In this document: in pieces, positions 27,590 to 39,572 of the stretch
How positions within the stretch are numbered: position 1 is the first letter of the stretch
Layout: each line of letters begins with the position of its first letter
Source: Lycocorax pyrrhopterus obiensis
Lineage: Eukaryota > Chordata > Aves > Passeriformes > Paradisaeidae
Direction: 5' to 3'
NCBI GenBank assembly: GCA_014706295.1
Contig: JACSVZ010000007.1
Location: 32,909,875 to 32,973,874 of the forward strand
DNA: 64,000 nucleotides
The notes under the pieces: model-generated
Told to the model about the DNA's origin: nothing
Seen by the model: only the letters and a program-made list of their open reading frames with translations
The model's database searches: none
Program-made: the position numbers and the translations under genes

Positions 27590-27840
27590 GCAGTATTTTG
27601 GGCTGTTGATTGACTGAGTCAGACAAGTGTGTTATGCCCCTTTGTTTTTCACTTTGAGAATCTTTGATTTGCATTGAAGTGTTGATGAAGGCTGACAGTG
27701 CTCATTTTATATGATTCAGAGCAGCCGTAGCCATTCCTGTCTTTGAGAAATGCAATGGTGCAATGCAAATGTTCTGAAAAGGCTATGCATTTAAGATGGG
27801 GTTTTAATTATAGGTCACGTTGCTACCCTTAGGGTCTGAA
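27590..27840. promoter_or_regulatory. Candidate enhancer: PBX/AP-1/octamer/homeodomain cluster
   Basis: Within 250 bp the sequence shows TGATTGAC (PBX type, 27,607), TGAGTCA (AP-1, 27,615), CCTTTGTT (SOX/TCF type, 27,639), ATTTGCAT (27,667) and ATGCAAAT (27,763), which are perfect POU octamers in opposite orientations, TGACAG (MEIS type, 27,693), TAATTA (27,805) and AGGTCA (27,812). The motifs are seen. Enhancer function and a link to GREM1 are inference from density and location. Confidence 0.3.
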
Positions 27841-28984
27841 GTTCAGTGATATTAAAGATTTGGAAGATATTTAAATAGAATTTTGAAGGAAAGCACAATG
27901 TGCGATGTATTCTCTGATTACAAAAATTATTTCCTAAGAATGAGTAAGGGACAAGGTCAAGAACAGAATTTTGTCCACTCTTCCAGATTTAAAGTCATAA
28001 TCAGTCTCATACAATGGTCTTCCCCACCACACCCCTTGGATGATGCATTCCAGCACTCCAAAATGGTGATGCAGATCCAAGATGGGTTTCTGAGACTGCT
28101 TCATGCACACGCTTCTGAAGTTGTCTTTATTGCTTACATACAATAGTATCTTTTTGGAGGTTTTCACAATATAACACTGCCACAGAAAGCAAGCTTTGGG
28201 ACCATATGCTATGTCCCTACAACAAAAACACCTTGAGATCTTAAAAGAAGTTTCACATCTCTTCTGGTCTTAAGTGTCTTCTAAAATATCAAACCAAGTT
28301 GACCTGCAAACCTGTTGTGAAACTATGACATTAATAAAAAACATGAAAGGAAAACAGTTTCCGAGTTTACATTCTTAAAAAGAGAACAAGTTGCATATGA
28401 ATCTAAAGATCCTATTCAGAGTCAGGAAGCTGATTGGGATATTTTCCAAAAGTAAGAATCAGTGTAAACTTGGATCACATTGAGATGCAAGTGTGTTCTT
28501 TTCCTTGAAACAGCATTAAACAGTTGAGAATCAGTTACCTTATCTTATTCAGCAGAGTTTTTGAGAGAACGGGGGTGAAGACAATTTTTAAGTAATGTGA
28601 GCACAAGAAATCTGATGCCAAACTGCCCTTTGCGGGATTGTTTTGAGTTAATTCCCAAGGCATCTCTCTGAAAATGTATCCTTTGGACTAAAAAAACAAA
28701 AAGGCAAAACCCACTCTCTTGGACCCTACTGTTTTAGTTCCCTGTATGAATCTTCTGGTTTGATTTAGGCATGTGCTGCTCGGTTCCCATGTGCATTGTT
28801 GTTGTAGTGTTTACTTTGGAAGGAAAAGTGAGTATACGGTTCACGCCTTAACCTTGTCAAGCTTTCCCCTTACCAACTTGAACTGACACCATACAAATTC
28901 TGAAAGGAAAGGCCACAGCCAAAATTAATCATAAACATTAACCATAAAATATTACTCTTGACCCTACCAAGGGGCAGACCTCTA

Positions 28985-29100
28985 GGAATAACATCCTGCT
29001 CCTTAAGAAAATAACATCCCTCTCCAACCGAGAGGTGCAGACGATCTCGTCTGTGCATGACGGACACGCTGACCTGTGCCTTGGGGTGTAACATCCGATC
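28985..29100. repeat. Short ATAACATCC repeats in a CpG-bearing segment
   Basis: ATAACATCCTGCTCC (28,988-29,002) and ATAACATCCCTCTCC (29,011-29,025) are 23 bp apart, and a third partial copy GTAACATCCGATC begins near 29,088. The stretch between (GACGATCTCGTC, GACGGACACGCTGACC) has many CpGs against an AT-rich background. It could be a relict LTR or another old insertion; I cannot identify it. Confidence 0.4.
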
Positions 29101-32100
29101 TCAGCTCAGAGGGAAATGTGCGCTCCAGGCCTTACCTTATGGAAGTCAAACACAGCCCTATATACAGGCTTTGGCAACTTGTGTCCTCTGCATGAAACCA
29201 GTCCTGTCTGAGGTTGTGCTGTAAGGTTAGGGTTTTATGCAAAGCCAGACTAAGGCTGAAGCTGGAAAATTTAGAGCTGCCATCCCACCTTCCAGGCTGT
29301 TTTGACCTGAATGAATACTGTAGGTATACACTTCACATCGTTGCTCCAACGTTGAGCCCTGAGGGAAGGTTACAGTCTGTAGCTCCTTCGTAGCATTTCA
29401 CTTGAATAGACCCTATGATTAGTTTATTCCTAGAGACACAATCCATAGGTTATTGGAGAACCTATTTCTGTAGCTATCAGACAGTATGTTGTTTATCAGC
29501 AAATGGAATTAATGAAGCCTCTGAAATCTGAAAACTCCAGAACCAAAACTAATTAGTATTGCCAAATACTAATTTTATTTGGAAAAGAAATAAGAAATCA
29601 AATAAAAACTTACTTATTGCAAGTCGCTGGAGATGAAATGTAGGTGCCTAAATCAAGCAAGACCTGCAGCATTGAATGAAGCACTCCCTCAATATCAGTA
29701 AAATACCTGGCATGTAATAATAAATCAGGTTTCTTCCCAGGAGATGTTGGTTGTACTGACATTGATAGGGAGAGATTTCAGCACCAAGTTGTTGAACTCA
29801 TGTCAAGGGTGCCCTGCAGATGTATTTCTGATATTGCAGGCCTCCCTTAATTCAATCCCTTGCCAGCAAGAGTAAGATGTAAGTACCCCACTTTCCAGGG
29901 GTTCCCCTTCGCATAAACTCCTCAGTGTCACCTCACCAAGTGATTTTGGTCTTCATTTTCCCAGCATGTCAGCCCCAGATGGAAACCGAGCTGCTGTTGG
30001 GACTGACAGGTTAAATGGGATGAGAACTGGGGAGACAAAATGACACCATCCTAAAGTAATGCATTTACAATCATTACAGAAGACTAAAAGAAGATTTCCC
30101 TGGTAACCCCCATTTTTTCCATGTGGGAGAAAGTGGGGTTTGTTTCACCCATTGACTAATACCAATTAAAGAATAAACTTAAAGATTTTGCAGTTAAATT
30201 ATCACTTGTAACAAGTTCATGAGGTTAAAACTTCTCTGGGATTTCTATGCCACACTGAAGTACAGCTATGCCCCCTGTGAGTGAATTTGACAGATTTGAT
30301 AGAGATGGTAGAGACTGTTGCGGTGTCATCTGCTGGATAAATGCCTTGCAATAAGTGAGTATTTTCAAAGGAATTGATGTGTGCTTGATTTGTACTTGTG
30401 TAGTCTATTTGTATCTCACAAATATAAACTGTACTCTATGCAGATGGCTTACTTCTGACAATGCAGTACAAATTGAGTACACTCCTCCTTTCACACTAAT
30501 GCCAATACGTCTCTCCTGTTATTAATAAGCTATTTAGACGCATTCTGACAGCAGACTAGACCTCATCTTTGAGATCAGTACCTGACGCTCATATTTCTTC
30601 GCTCTTGCCCTCTGTTTCTTTTCACCATTCATCACACTGACTCTTACTTCCTATCCTCTGCTGTGAAATAGACACTACCTTCGTTTTTCACCAACAGTAA
30701 AACAGATCAAGGTGGTTCCATGTGTTGGTAAAGATAAATGTCGAGGCTAAAATCCTTCCTTGTGTGGCTTCCATTAAATTTCATTGTGTAGGATTTGTAA
30801 GCTTTTCAGCTATGATACACAAAAGCCAGTGTTGCAAAAGATTTTCAGTCTCATAACACCATGCCTTTATAGAAAACCTGTGTCTTTTTAGGAAATCAGT
30901 GCTTCCACATTGAAATCAAATACCATTTAAACCTCCCTATGTTTTGACTTAGTTGTCCAGTCTTTTCAAACAGCCCCTTCTCAAATGGCACAAGGTGGTA
31001 TATCATGTCAAGGAGAGGATTGGCAAAATGTGCCTTGGAATTATGCATGCTATTTCAATGTAATAGTGATAAATAAAGGTATTTTTTCCTCTGTAGTTAC
31101 AGCAGTGGTAAGGAAGAAAAAATATGAAGATGCATTTGAACAATTCTCATTGGAAGAATCTTTTTTTTTACCCAGTGTCTCTCTTGAGGTGAGGTAATTG
31201 CAAGTCTTCTCACTTATCATGCTTACGTGATAGAAAGAGACAAACAGCTTTTTTTGGGCATCTGTGTATGATGTTTTGTCCCTGCTAATGAACTAAAATA
31301 TTTGGTTCTGAAGGAAGGAATTTTTCTTTTGGCTTACAAAGCAGTTTGTTGCAAGAACTAAACTTGGTGATACGGGAGTAGGGAGCCTGCTGGCTTCTGA
31401 CAGTCCATCAAGGCTGACAGCTTAAGAAGACCTGCCAGGGTATCTGTTCTCTCAGTTGGCTGAGCAATGGCATTTTCATCACCAGACAAAGTTCAGAATT
31501 TCCTTCAGAGAAAAACTGACTCTGACTTTTTGAACTTTCAGACTACTGAACTGAGCAGAGTGAAACCAATTGTTGAGACATCATGCATGGATCTAAGGGA
31601 CAGATGGGTCCGAACTACGCCAGAGAATCATGATAAGACATTCAGCCTGCTTTTTTTTTCTATTTATTTCTTTATAACGATTGTTCTTGCTCTACTGTTT
31701 GTTTTGAGTCTCACTTGCTTTTCAGCATTTCTCAGTAGCAGCGAATACACAAGATATCCTGTGAGAAACCTGAGACCACTTAAAAAGCAGCTCTAAGATG
31801 AGTTCAACTCACATTCACAGAGCAATGTTCTCCTTGAATGTGAAGGTCCAGACTGAAGGGAAGTTGGACACCTCTTGGATGTTATGGTTCCTCAGGAGCT
31901 TTCACTGGTGTCCATTCAGCAGCAGCTGTTCTTTTAGAAAGCATATTCTGTACAAAAAAACCACTAAAAGCAACTCAAATGGCAAAATTAGAGATCTACA
32001 TAGATTACACTCCCAATGCAAAGGAATGGATTAGCTTAACTTTCAACTCCTGCTGCTTAATGTTGATTTAATATATTGTCTTGACTTTTAATAAGGTTAT

Positions 32101-34387
32101 TGAAAGATAAAAGCATATAAGGAGCTGTGCCACAGATGCGACAGTCAGAACTTCATATGCAAAATAAAAAGAGACATTAAAATAAAATGAAAATTGAATG
32201 TTGCTTGTATAAAATCTGGCTTTGTTTTGATGCATAAAAAAGCAAACACTGTTCCATACTGAGGTTTTCAAGAATGTCTTAAGTACACAATGCTTCTGAT
32301 GCCACCCCAGTTGCCTATATATAGATCTGTCTTGTGTAAAGAATTTAAAAAGCATTAGAATGAAGAAATCAAAGAGACAATAAATTTTAAACCAATCTTA
32401 TTGTCTGCAGCCTAAAGTGTTATTAAGATCAAAGTGGAGCAAACATCTGGCATTTGCCTTTCTGCAAAAATTAGATCAAATTACCTACCATAGGATTTAG
32501 ATCCATTCAGTAAGTTCTTTCCATTGTACACATAGTTTTCTTTCTCCTTTTTATTTGCTAAATCTAACTTCACACCCAAATTCTAGCCTCTTCATTAATT
32601 TGAAGTTGAAACAAATTAACAACAAAAATGGAAATAATGTTCCTCATGAACATCTGTTTCCGGAGGAACATTCAAGGTCCTTCAGATCCTAAAGAGAGAA
32701 GTTCAGCAAGACTTCATCCATTAATTGTAATTGCCTAGAAATAAACTTAACTGAGTACACAAAACCCTGTCCCCATCCTTAAAAAAGAGATTGTTCGAGA
32801 CTACTCTTGTAAGTAGTGTCATTGCTGACTTTATTCCATATTAATCACTCCTAAAGTGTGTTGTTAAGAAGCTTGGCACAGTGGCCAATAGTTGTATGTA
32901 TAATCTTATCCAGTATACATTTTTCAGACTTCTAAATGTATCTAATGCTCACCTTCGCTTTTACACCTTTGTTTAGAGAGATAAATACATTTATATTATG
33001 TCTATATGGCATGGTTTTTTAATCCTCTGTATAGAACAATGCACTAATACAAAGCTAAGATTGAGAGTGTCTCTTCTCTTAAATACAGAAAGTAATGTGT
33101 CTGTACACCTCAAAAACTGAATTACAAAAGTTAAATTAAAAGGAAGACAATATTGTCTGCAAATTCATCATTATATGAATCAAAAATCTCAACAGTGCTC
33201 AGTAGTGATGCCATACAATAAAATTATGATTAATGAATTTGAGTATTCTGTCCCATATGAGCTGTAAATTACACATTAATTCTTTCCAATTGCTTTATTG
33301 CCAGAAACCTCATTGATATTACTAGACACAAAGGTAAGATATAGCTCTCAAATATTCTGGAGAGAGAGAGAGATTTTTTTAACCTTTGTTATTTTGTGCT
33401 CTTGTAATATGAACTGGAATATGACTTTTTTCCACAAGGCATTCTTTAAAAAAGAAATGCAAATGTACCAAGTTCAAATTTTCTTTGCAGAACTTTTATT
33501 GTGAGTCAGTGTAATTTTTCCATTTGACCCATCCCCAAGCTATATGATTTACATCTGTACCACAGCAAGGAGGAGTTATTGCTTATCACAACCTAGAAGT
33601 TTGGGGGGTTTTAATGCAATCCCAAATAATCTTTTTTTTTACATCAGTATAGACTTTGATTCTCATAGCTTGTTCCTTGATTATTCAAAAAAAAAGTGGA
33701 TTATGAATTTTATTTTCAAAACTTCTGGAAAATAATAGGAAGTGGAGCAAGTGACAGTTAATATTTCTGTTCTCCTCCACCCAGACCCATGAAAGCTAGA
33801 GAAAGAATTTAGGCAGCCAGAAGCCACACATTGTCAAAGGGCACCTTAAAGTCGTCAGCTACATTCCCAGGCAGGCACTGCAGACAGGCTTCAGATGTTT
33901 TTATGTAGATGCATGGCAAGGTAGCATCAAAAATCTGCACTGGGATTCCTTGTGATACTTGTGCATTGCTGGAAATTTCTGGTTTCAGTCTCAGCTGATA
34001 AAAATAAAGATAAATCTGATGGTTATTTAAAATATGTACCAGTGATGTCTCCATTGTTTTGGCTAAATACAAATACACATTAAATTTTCACTCCCTTAAA
34101 ATTTAAATGATGCAGCTCTCCCCTTTGGTTAGTGCATTGCAACCATCCAGGTAAGCAGGACAACTCAGAAAAAATTTTGGGCATTCTTCTGCCAAAATTG
34201 ACTGTTGTATCACAGTAATTAATGAAGTGGTTTCTGAGGCAGATTTGAGTTATTTGGAATGAATAAGGTCTAAGCTTTTTTCACTTGGTTGTTCTCCTTC
34301 AGAAAACCTATGGGAACTAAAACCTGTAGGTTTACATCTATAGTGGAAAAAGAACATCGGCCCCAAGGGTGCCGTTCTAGTTCTCCT

Positions 34388-34495
34388 TTTTGGTTTTTTT
34401 TTGTTTGGGTTGGGTTTTTCATTTTGTTTTGGTGGTGAGTTTTTTGTCTGGTTTGTGTTTGGGTTTTTTTTGTTTGGTTTGGGTTTTTTTTTTCA
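34388..34495. repeat. G/T-rich tract
   Basis: About 105 bp almost entirely of G and T on the plus strand (runs of GGGTTTTT, GTTTGG and T8-T9). It opens spurious low-complexity frames rich in Phe, Gly and Leu. A complementary A/C-rich tract lies at 35,786-35,865. Confidence 0.85.
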
Positions 34496-35785
34496 CTCAG
34501 CAGAAGGTAAATTACAAGGTGAAGTTACCACATCATTTTTGCAAAGGCAAGGTCCCTGTTCCCTGCCAGGCACCGCTGGTGACAGGCAGCTGGAGCAGAG
34601 CCACGGTGCTGTCTGTCCAGCTGACCCAACTGTACCTACTGTGCACATCTGCTGCTCAGCTGGGAGCACACGCTCGGCAAAGCCAGCGTTCTCTCGGTGC
34701 CTCGGTCTGACAGCGCGGGCGCGAATTAATGGCGCAGCACATGGATGACAGAGCACACACAGGAACCCCCAGCAGAGATCCAGCCTGTCTCACCGGGGAC
34801 AGAAAAAAGGATGGTCTCGTGTCTATCTGCATCCCTGACAGCACATAAAGGTGTGTGAATTCTCTCTCTCTTACCTTCTTTTGAACAGTGTAACTAACTG
34901 TAAAGCACATGGGAGGTATCTTCAGTTCAAAGCTGGTACGCAGGAAAAAGATAAATTATAATGAAATTATATGTTAATATATAAATAATGAGACCACGGT
35001 ACCATGGAGTACTAGAAAGCCAAGCCCAGGAGGTTTTTATCTGGTTTAAACATTGAAATAAAGATATATATACACAACTTTTCAAGGAAACTTACTCTGC
35101 TCTACTGTGCCCATATCTCAGACCAGAAAGTCAATCACCTTGCAAAAATAATGATTCTTAGCTAATTTTATTATCTTTTCAATAAGTTTGAGAAGCGTGA
35201 AAAGGTTAGACGTGGAGGAATACTAAACTAAAAGGGGTGGAAAGTTTGAAGAAATCTATTCTCTCTGGTTGCAGTCCTTCCTCAACCCTGGCCTTGCACA
35301 TGTGCTGCCAGCAGGGACAAATCTTCCTCTTCTTTTTTATAATTGTTTTTCATCTCCTCTGTCCCTATTTGCAGCTTGTAATGTGCTGTACTGTAAAGGT
35401 GTTGCTTACTCTTTTTTTCTAGAACTGAGACTAAACTGCTGGCTAGGCATGAAACTGAGATATGGCGTAAGGCAGGCAGGCCAACTCCAACTCTAACTCT
35501 ACAACAATTCAAGGCTGATTTATGTTTTGAACTGTCACTATATGGTTTACGAGGGGAAAAGTGTGAGCAAAGATTGAGATTTTCCTTCTATAAATTGTGG
35601 AAGGGTGAGGGAGAAGTGACAGATCTCATTTAAAAACCTTATTGAAGAAGCCGTGTTGAATGATGGTGCCGTTGCTTGTCTCTATGTCTTATGGTCACAA
35701 TGTAAAGCCTTTTATAATTAGAAGAAACCACAGAAGTCAGGATAAAGTACAACAGATCCAGAAAGAGCTGGAAACTTAAGGAAGG

Positions 35786-35896
35786 AAAAAAAAAACAAAA
35801 AAAAACCCCCACACAATAAAAACCCCCAAAAAACCCAAAAAAACCCAAAAACCCAAACAACAATAGACACAGGCTGGAGAAGATATTTTATTTATT
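35786..35896 (-). terminator. GREM1: GREM1 poly(A) signals and G/U-rich downstream element
   Basis: Read on the minus strand, two overlapping AATAAA hexamers (35,887-35,892 and 35,891-35,896) are followed after ~25 nt by TATTGTTGTTTGGG and then repeated GGGTTTTT runs to about 35,786. Tandem AAUAAA plus a G/U-rich downstream element is the textbook arrangement for efficient 3'-end formation. No canonical minus-strand AATAAA was found between here and the GREM1 stop. The implied mRNA is about 3.9 kb. The G/T-rich tract could alternatively be a simple repeat that happens to lie here. Confidence 0.7.
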
Positions 35897-38800
35897 TGTT
35901 ACTAGTAGTTAAAATGACGTACAAAATGCTGGGAAGAAAAAACTCCAATTCTATTCAGTTACAAAATAATTAAAACTTCATTTTAAACCAAGTTTTGCTT
36001 TGTGAGACCGAGCATGAAAATACTGCAGCCTTAGGTTATATAGTCCATTGTTTTTAGAATAAAGCAGACATTTAAATACATATTGTGGTTGATATTAAAT
36101 ATCTCATATAATTGTAAGTTAGCAGAACTTTCTTACTCTCAGGCAATAACTAGCAATTCATAGAAGTTCTTTGTATAAAATTTACATGGATGAGGAGGGG
36201 ATCTGCCTCAAGGGGAGTTCCATCATGATCTATGCACAGGCAGTTTTAGAACATAAAGATTTGGAATACTTTTATCAATTTTACTTGAGAATTCTAGCCA
36301 AAACTTAAAGGAGTCAGTAATGTTTGAAGCTTTGCTTAACAGCTAAGGGTTTAGGGGCATAGCAGTCACTGTCAAAGAAAATGGGAATTTTGCTGTCAAC
36401 TTTACATGAAGAAAAAAATCATTCATAAGGTGTTCCCATTTCTTGAACACAGACCCAAGCTAGTATAAAATTTAGTCCAGCAATGACTGAGGTTGGCCCT
36501 TTCCCCTGGAAAAAAAAATTAAAAGTAATTTAAAGGAAAACATTCCCTGCCTATTATCAGTGAAAGAGAATTTGTATTAATAATAACATTAAATATCCAT
36601 ATCTTTCTGTTTAAGTATTCACATTCCACACAGTGGAAACCTACTTCCTATAATCCTAGATTTTAAAACTGGATTTTAAAATCCATGAAGAAATGTGTCA
36701 AACTGCTGAGTGAGAGTACACCGAATGAAATGCATTTTAATAGTACCAATAAATGAGTTGCAATCACTTAATTTTACAAACACAAACCTCACAGCAGTGG
36801 ATTTTACAGAAAAACTAGATTAGTTGTAGAGATGCAGGATATCACCAATAAATGTGTGATGCACTATATAAAAGGTGGGACAATCGATAAAATGAGGCCA
36901 CATAGGACACATCTGTTACATGCCACTCATCATGGATCTTTCCCTTTGGGCATGTTACTAAGGGCAGAATTGTCTTCCTCAACATTCTATGGCAAGAAAT
37001 GATGCCAAAATAATCACCTTATGGCTGAGAGAAGCATCTGGTGTGAGAGAGAACAGTTATACTGATAGTGGATGCTAGAGAATATTGCTGCTGAGCGGGG
37101 AAACTGAGTCCTGGACTCCCAAAGACTCATCATGCAGTAAGCATGGACGTGACTCCCGTCTCACTCGTATCGGTGATGTCGAGGTTGGTTTCAGGCCTGG
37201 TGCTGACTCCTGCACAGGAACATGCCTTTGCTTGACAGGACCGGCTCTCGAGGCCCACCAGGCACAGCACGGGCACGGACAGAGCACAGGCACAGGCAGG
37301 GAGGTGTGCAGCACCCTGAAAGCTCCTCAGCACCCAGCTGGAAAGTGCCCTTGCAAGGGCAGAACCCAGGACACCCTCAGGCTTCCCATCGAGTGCTCGG
37401 GAAAGCAAGGGCAACATGCGTGGATGGGCTGCCTCTCTGGTCCAATCCCCAGGACACACCTCATTAAACTAACTTCTTTTGTAGGACCTTCTCTGCTCTT
37501 GCCAAACTTTACAGCCATGGTCAAGTTTAAACTCCTAATCCTGAAGGAAAGAAAAGACAAGATAACCCCACAGGTGAGAGCCATTGAGCTGTTGGAAGTA
37601 GTGTGTCCCCTGTTATGTTTTTTCCCCCCCCAAATGAGAGGGGCAGTCAGCCCAAAGTTTTCAGGAAATTCTCTTTACTTACTCCAAATCCAGTTTAAAT
37701 GCAAGTCTGTGGTAAAAGATATAAAAAGAGGATCATTGCTGGCAAAGTTCTGCATCTCTGTTTCAACAAACTGCATGCCTGTGGCAAAGCTAAAATAACA
37801 ATAACAATGCAATGTTTACTAGTCATGAATGTCGTGTCTTTTGTCTCTTGTGTGGTTATTGCATTTGCAGTCACATGATGCTTGTTTTAATTTTTGCTCT
37901 GCTCTTTATGTACTAAATTACTGCCATTCTGTACTTGATCTTGGTTAGCAAAATTTTTGTGCTGTGGTTATGTATGTGTGTGAAAAAGAGGAGTTTGGAT
38001 ACACACAATGAAGTAGGCATACTCATTGCATGTACGTATAGATACCACTGCCTAAAAGATACTGCATATACATATATATGTAGATATGAAGAATAACTGA
38101 TACCAAAAGACATCAAATGGATCTAGTGGCATAAGAATGGGTTTTGTTTGGTTTAGAGAGCCATTAGAATTCAGAAGTATATTTATAGCCTTGTATATAG
38201 TTTCTTTTTAATTTATGTAATATATGACTAGGTATATAAATTAAAGCAAAACGTAAACAGAAGACAATATCTCTTCCTCTGTGTCTTCCTATTTATGTGT
38301 CTTTCCTTTTTCTACTCCCTTTTGTACTCTCCCTGTCTACTTGCTTTGACCTTTTGCTTTCTAAGTTGCTGTAGATCTGTTTCCCATCCACCTATATTGA
38401 CTTTTCAGCACTCCCACATCCCCCCATTGTTCTCCAGACATGGCTTTTGGATTACAGCTATTTTTTTGAAGAAGCGTGTCAGAAACTCTTGACACAGCTT
38501 CTATTTTCAGTGATGGCTTTGCTACACTTTAAACTGCTCTTTGTCTATTTCTTGTATAAGAATAGATTCATGCTTTGACATATATTGTCCTCTCACTTTG
38601 ATGTTTCACATAATACAGTAAAAGCAAATAGCACAAAGGTGAACATTCGCAAAAGCCACAGCTTCACTTTCCCAGCAAGCGGCAAAAATGTGAATATACA
38701 CTAGGAAACCTAATTCATGGCTGTGGGTAATTAATGGTTTTTTAATGTCTCATACCCCTGTTACTTTTTTTTTTTCAGTGAACATCCATGTATTTGCTCC

Positions 38801-39016
38801 TCCATATCCGTTTTCTCCCTTATACACACACACAAGTGCATGCCCTTTCCTTACATTAATTTTTTCTTTCTTTTTGGGGTGTTTTGCTTATTTTAGGTAA
38901 TTCACTAGGTCCCTTTCAGTTTTGCCCAGCCTTGAAGGTAGGCTAGTTCATGCCACTCACTCTCGCGCTGGCAGTGATTGCGTACAGTCAGAGTGCAATT
39001 GCTACTTTTTCTCAGT
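35870..39016 (-). other. GREM1: GREM1 3'UTR, ~3.1 kb
   Basis: Continuous non-coding exon-2 sequence between the GREM1 stop and the double AATAAA. Weaker ATTAAA hexamers on the minus strand (near 37,886, 38,207 and 38,742) could give shorter isoforms. It is AT-rich except for a GC-rich segment at ~37,085-37,470. A 237-codon frame antisense to it (37,085-37,798, plus strand) has no recognisable domain and is probably fortuitous. Confidence 0.65.
37085..37470. other. GC-rich segment within the GREM1 3'UTR
   Basis: About 385 bp of elevated GC with scattered CpGs and loose CACRGG-type repeats (CACAGCACGGGCACGGACAG and after). It stands out in an otherwise AT-rich 3'UTR. It could be an inserted element or a structured RNA region. 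It opens long spurious frames on both strands. Confidence 0.5.
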
Positions 39017-39571
39017 TTAGTCCAAGTCAATAGATATACACCGGCACTCCTTAACTCGGGTGATTCTTTTCTTCTTTCTCGGGGGCTGAAGCTCGGGGCA
39101 ATTGAGTGTAACAGTCATGGTGGTGAATTTCTTGGGCTTGCAGAAGGAACAAGACTGGAAGGAGCCTTCTTCTTTACGGACATGTCTGGGGATGTAGAAG
39201 GAATTGCACTGGCCATAGCAGAACCTGTTGATGATGGTACGACTGTTGCAGCCTTCTTCGTGGATAGTTTGTTTGAGGGGCTGGGTTTTACACCAATCCC
39301 GCTTTAGGTACTTGCGCTCAGTGATGTGCAGCGCCTCCTGACTAGACTCCAGCACCTCTTCAGCAGGCATCGAGGTGCCTTTTCCTCGCTCTCGATGCCT
39401 GGAGCCTGACTGCTGCTGTGTCTGCATTTGCTCTGAATCATTGGGCTGATCCTTGACAGGAGGAGGGATAGCACCTTGAGATCCACGATTCCTCTTTCTC
39501 CCTTCGGCTGTCGGTAGCAGAAATCCCATCAGAAGAAACAAGGCACTGATGGCACACAGTGTGCGGACCAT
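39017..39571 (-). CDS. GREM1: Gremlin 1, secreted BMP antagonist (184 aa, complete)
   Basis: GREM1 binds BMP2, BMP4 and BMP7 outside the cell and blocks receptor engagement. It maintains the SHH-FGF loop in the limb bud and acts in kidney and gut. The 184-codon frame has a signal peptide (residues 1-24: hydrophobic ALFLLMGFLLPTAEG, cleavage before RKRNRG). A basic, Gln-rich linker follows, with one N-glycosylation sequon (N44-D-S). The DAN-family cystine-knot domain covers 94-178, with cysteines 94, 108, 118, 122, 141, 144, 158, 176 and 178 including the CYGQC ring motif. Basic KPKKF and RKKKRITR stretches fit heparan sulfate binding, and the C-terminus is ISIDLD. The knot is nearly identical to the mammalian protein and the length is the same. 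I start at 39,571 because MVRTL begins the signal peptide and a splice acceptor (TTCACACAG) ends one base upstream; in-frame sequence further upstream (to 39,682) is intron. The frame is intact. Confidence 0.98.
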   Translation of the reverse strand: MVRTLCAISALFLLMGFLLPTAEGRKRNRGSQGAIPPPVKDQPNDSEQMQTQQQSGSRHRERGKGTSMPAEEVLESSQEALHITERKYLKRDWCKTQPLKQTIHEEGCNSRTIINRFCYGQCNSFYIPRHVRKEEGSFQSCSFCKPKKFTTMTVTLNCPELQPPRKKKRITRVKECRCISIDLD

Positions 39572-39572
39572 C

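Larger units (their letters stand above)
25025..35780. other. FMN1-GREM1 intergenic DNA, second part
   Basis: Mostly AT-rich non-coding DNA. Notable content is a motif-dense block at 27,590-27,840, a CpG-bearing segment with short repeats at 28,985-29,100, an isolated 109-codon open frame at 31,467-31,796 with a hydrophobic segment, and a G/T-rich tract at 34,388-34,495. I recognise no gene. Confidence 0.65.

Noticed and set aside
37085..37798. 237-codon plus-strand ORF antisense to the GREM1 3'UTR
   Set aside because: No recognisable domain, half of it in a GC-rich patch. Kept only as a note; transcription data would be needed to revive it.
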